A program made the translations under genes and the position numbers. This document shows positions 14,605-14,995 of a stretch of DNA of 14,995 nucleotides, in pieces. The notes below the pieces were generated by a model that was not told the origin of the DNA, ran no database searches, and saw nothing but the letters and a program-made list of their open reading frames with translations. Origin of the DNA: Rickettsiella sp. (GTDB lineage Bacteria > Pseudomonadota > Gammaproteobacteria > Diplorickettsiales > Diplorickettsiaceae). Location: contig JAVHYG010000026.1 of NCBI GenBank assembly GCA_031119195.1, positions 265 to 15,259 of the forward strand, read 5' to 3'. Within the stretch, counting starts at the first letter, position 1. Every line of letters starts with the position of its first letter.

Positions 14605-14678
14605 AGTGTACCGGAAAATAAAAATTGATTGGATTCTAACAAATTTTCTGATTACTGTCCGTGATGGAAGCCATAAAA

Positions 14679-14708
14679 ATAGTATTTCGTAAGAGCAAAT
14701 AGTGTCAC
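14679..14708 (-). promoter_or_regulatory. Possible sigma-70 promoter for mutL-miaA
   Basis: On the minus strand GTGACA (14708-14703; one mismatch to TTGACA) and TACTAT (14684-14679; two mismatches to TATAAT) are 18 bases apart. They would give a leader of about 65-70 bases before the mutL ATG. The spacing is acceptable, but in AT-rich DNA such matches are common. Confidence 0.35.
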
Positions 14709-14751
14709 GAGGCGTCTGAATTGCGGGAATAGATATGCCTTGAGGGGGAGA

Positions 14752-14995
14752 TCATGCAAATGAAATTCTATTAGAAAATTTTCCCGCAGGATCCGGATTT
14801 AAAGGTGATTGATCTAATAAATCAGAAATAAATGTATTGTAATCGCTAATGGAATAGCCGTTGGGCAGAGGCATTAATTTCTTTAATTTGATCAGAAGTT
14901 TATTTGCATCTAATCGTTCTTCGAAAGGTAATAACATAACCAGGCTGAAATCATATAGAATAGAAATTCTATTTTGATTTACATTTATAAATTGG
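14752..14995 (-). CDS. Partial gene of unknown function, cut by the right edge
   Basis: The frame ends in TGA at 14752-14754 and is open without a stop to the window edge, giving about 80 residues. It may be the C-terminus of a longer protein, or a 61-residue protein starting at ATG 14937. The visible part is mixed helix with a basic stretch (LIKLKKL) and a Pro-rich segment near the end (SPLNPDPAG). I recognise no family. It reads in the same direction as mutL, with 147 bases between. A 7-base inverted repeat (ATAGAAT at 14955-14961, ATTCTAT at 14966-14972) lies just before ATG 14937 and could be regulatory if that is the start. Confidence 0.45.
   Translation of the reverse strand, partial: QFINVNQNRISILYDFSLVMLLPFEERLDANKLLIKLKKLMPLPNGYSISDYNTFISDLLDQSPLNPDPAGKFSNRISFA

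Noticed and set aside
1..14995. CRISPR arrays, insertion sequences, toxin-antitoxin pairs, phage-defence genes, tRNAs
   Set aside because: No regularly spaced repeats, transposase motifs, tRNA-like folds or defence-type gene pairs were seen on either strand.

Overview
This AT-rich window carries 14 complete or nearly complete protein genes plus one gene cut by the right edge. No rRNA, tRNA, CRISPR array or insertion sequence was seen. The gene set (ScpA, MutY, YggX, AsmA, MutL, MiaA, a Pseudomonas-type small NIF3-like protein, an MHS-type transporter) indicates a gammaproteobacterium. Low GC, a eukaryotic-type Ser/Thr protein kinase standing alone among housekeeping genes, and a possible PmrA-like tandem box in front of it suggest a host-associated member of the Legionellales (Legionella, Coxiella or Rickettsiella type). 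That placement is an inference from content; no marker gene here proves it.

Layout. Positions 81-2302 (+) hold a compact run: a membrane site-2-type metalloprotease, scpA, and a short-chain dehydrogenase whose start overlaps the scpA stop. The usual partner scpB does not follow. Positions 2303-4513 form a very AT-rich islet with the kinase (2503-4272), flanked by about 200 and 240 bases of non-coding DNA. Positions 4514-8771 (-) read as one probable operon in the order NIF3-like protein, asmA-family gene, mutY, yggX and purine nucleoside phosphorylase, with gaps of 44 bases or less or 4-base overlaps. From 8800 (+) come a DUF1338 protein, a 195-base leader region, a Ham1/RdgB-like pyrophosphatase, and an MHS-type MFS transporter that overlaps it. 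At the right end mutL and miaA (-) overlap by 11 bases and converge on the transporter. A gene of unknown function runs in from the right edge.

Function. Several genes protect the genome or nucleotide pool: MutY removes A opposite 8-oxoG, MutL drives mismatch repair (here with the nicking-endonuclease motif), the Ham1-like protein would remove non-canonical NTPs, and YggX protects iron-sulphur proteins such as MutY. MiaA modifies tRNA. ScpA belongs to chromosome condensation. The kinase is the clearest candidate for a host-directed or otherwise accessory function.

The points most worth a second look are the kinase islet with its PmrA-like promoter and altered kinase motifs, homopolymer tracts in mutY, mutL and the kinase gene, loss of the scpA-scpB and miaA-hfq neighbourhoods, and a hexanucleotide repeat that builds an Ile-Asp tail on the NIF3-like protein. 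No clearly new multi-gene system was found.
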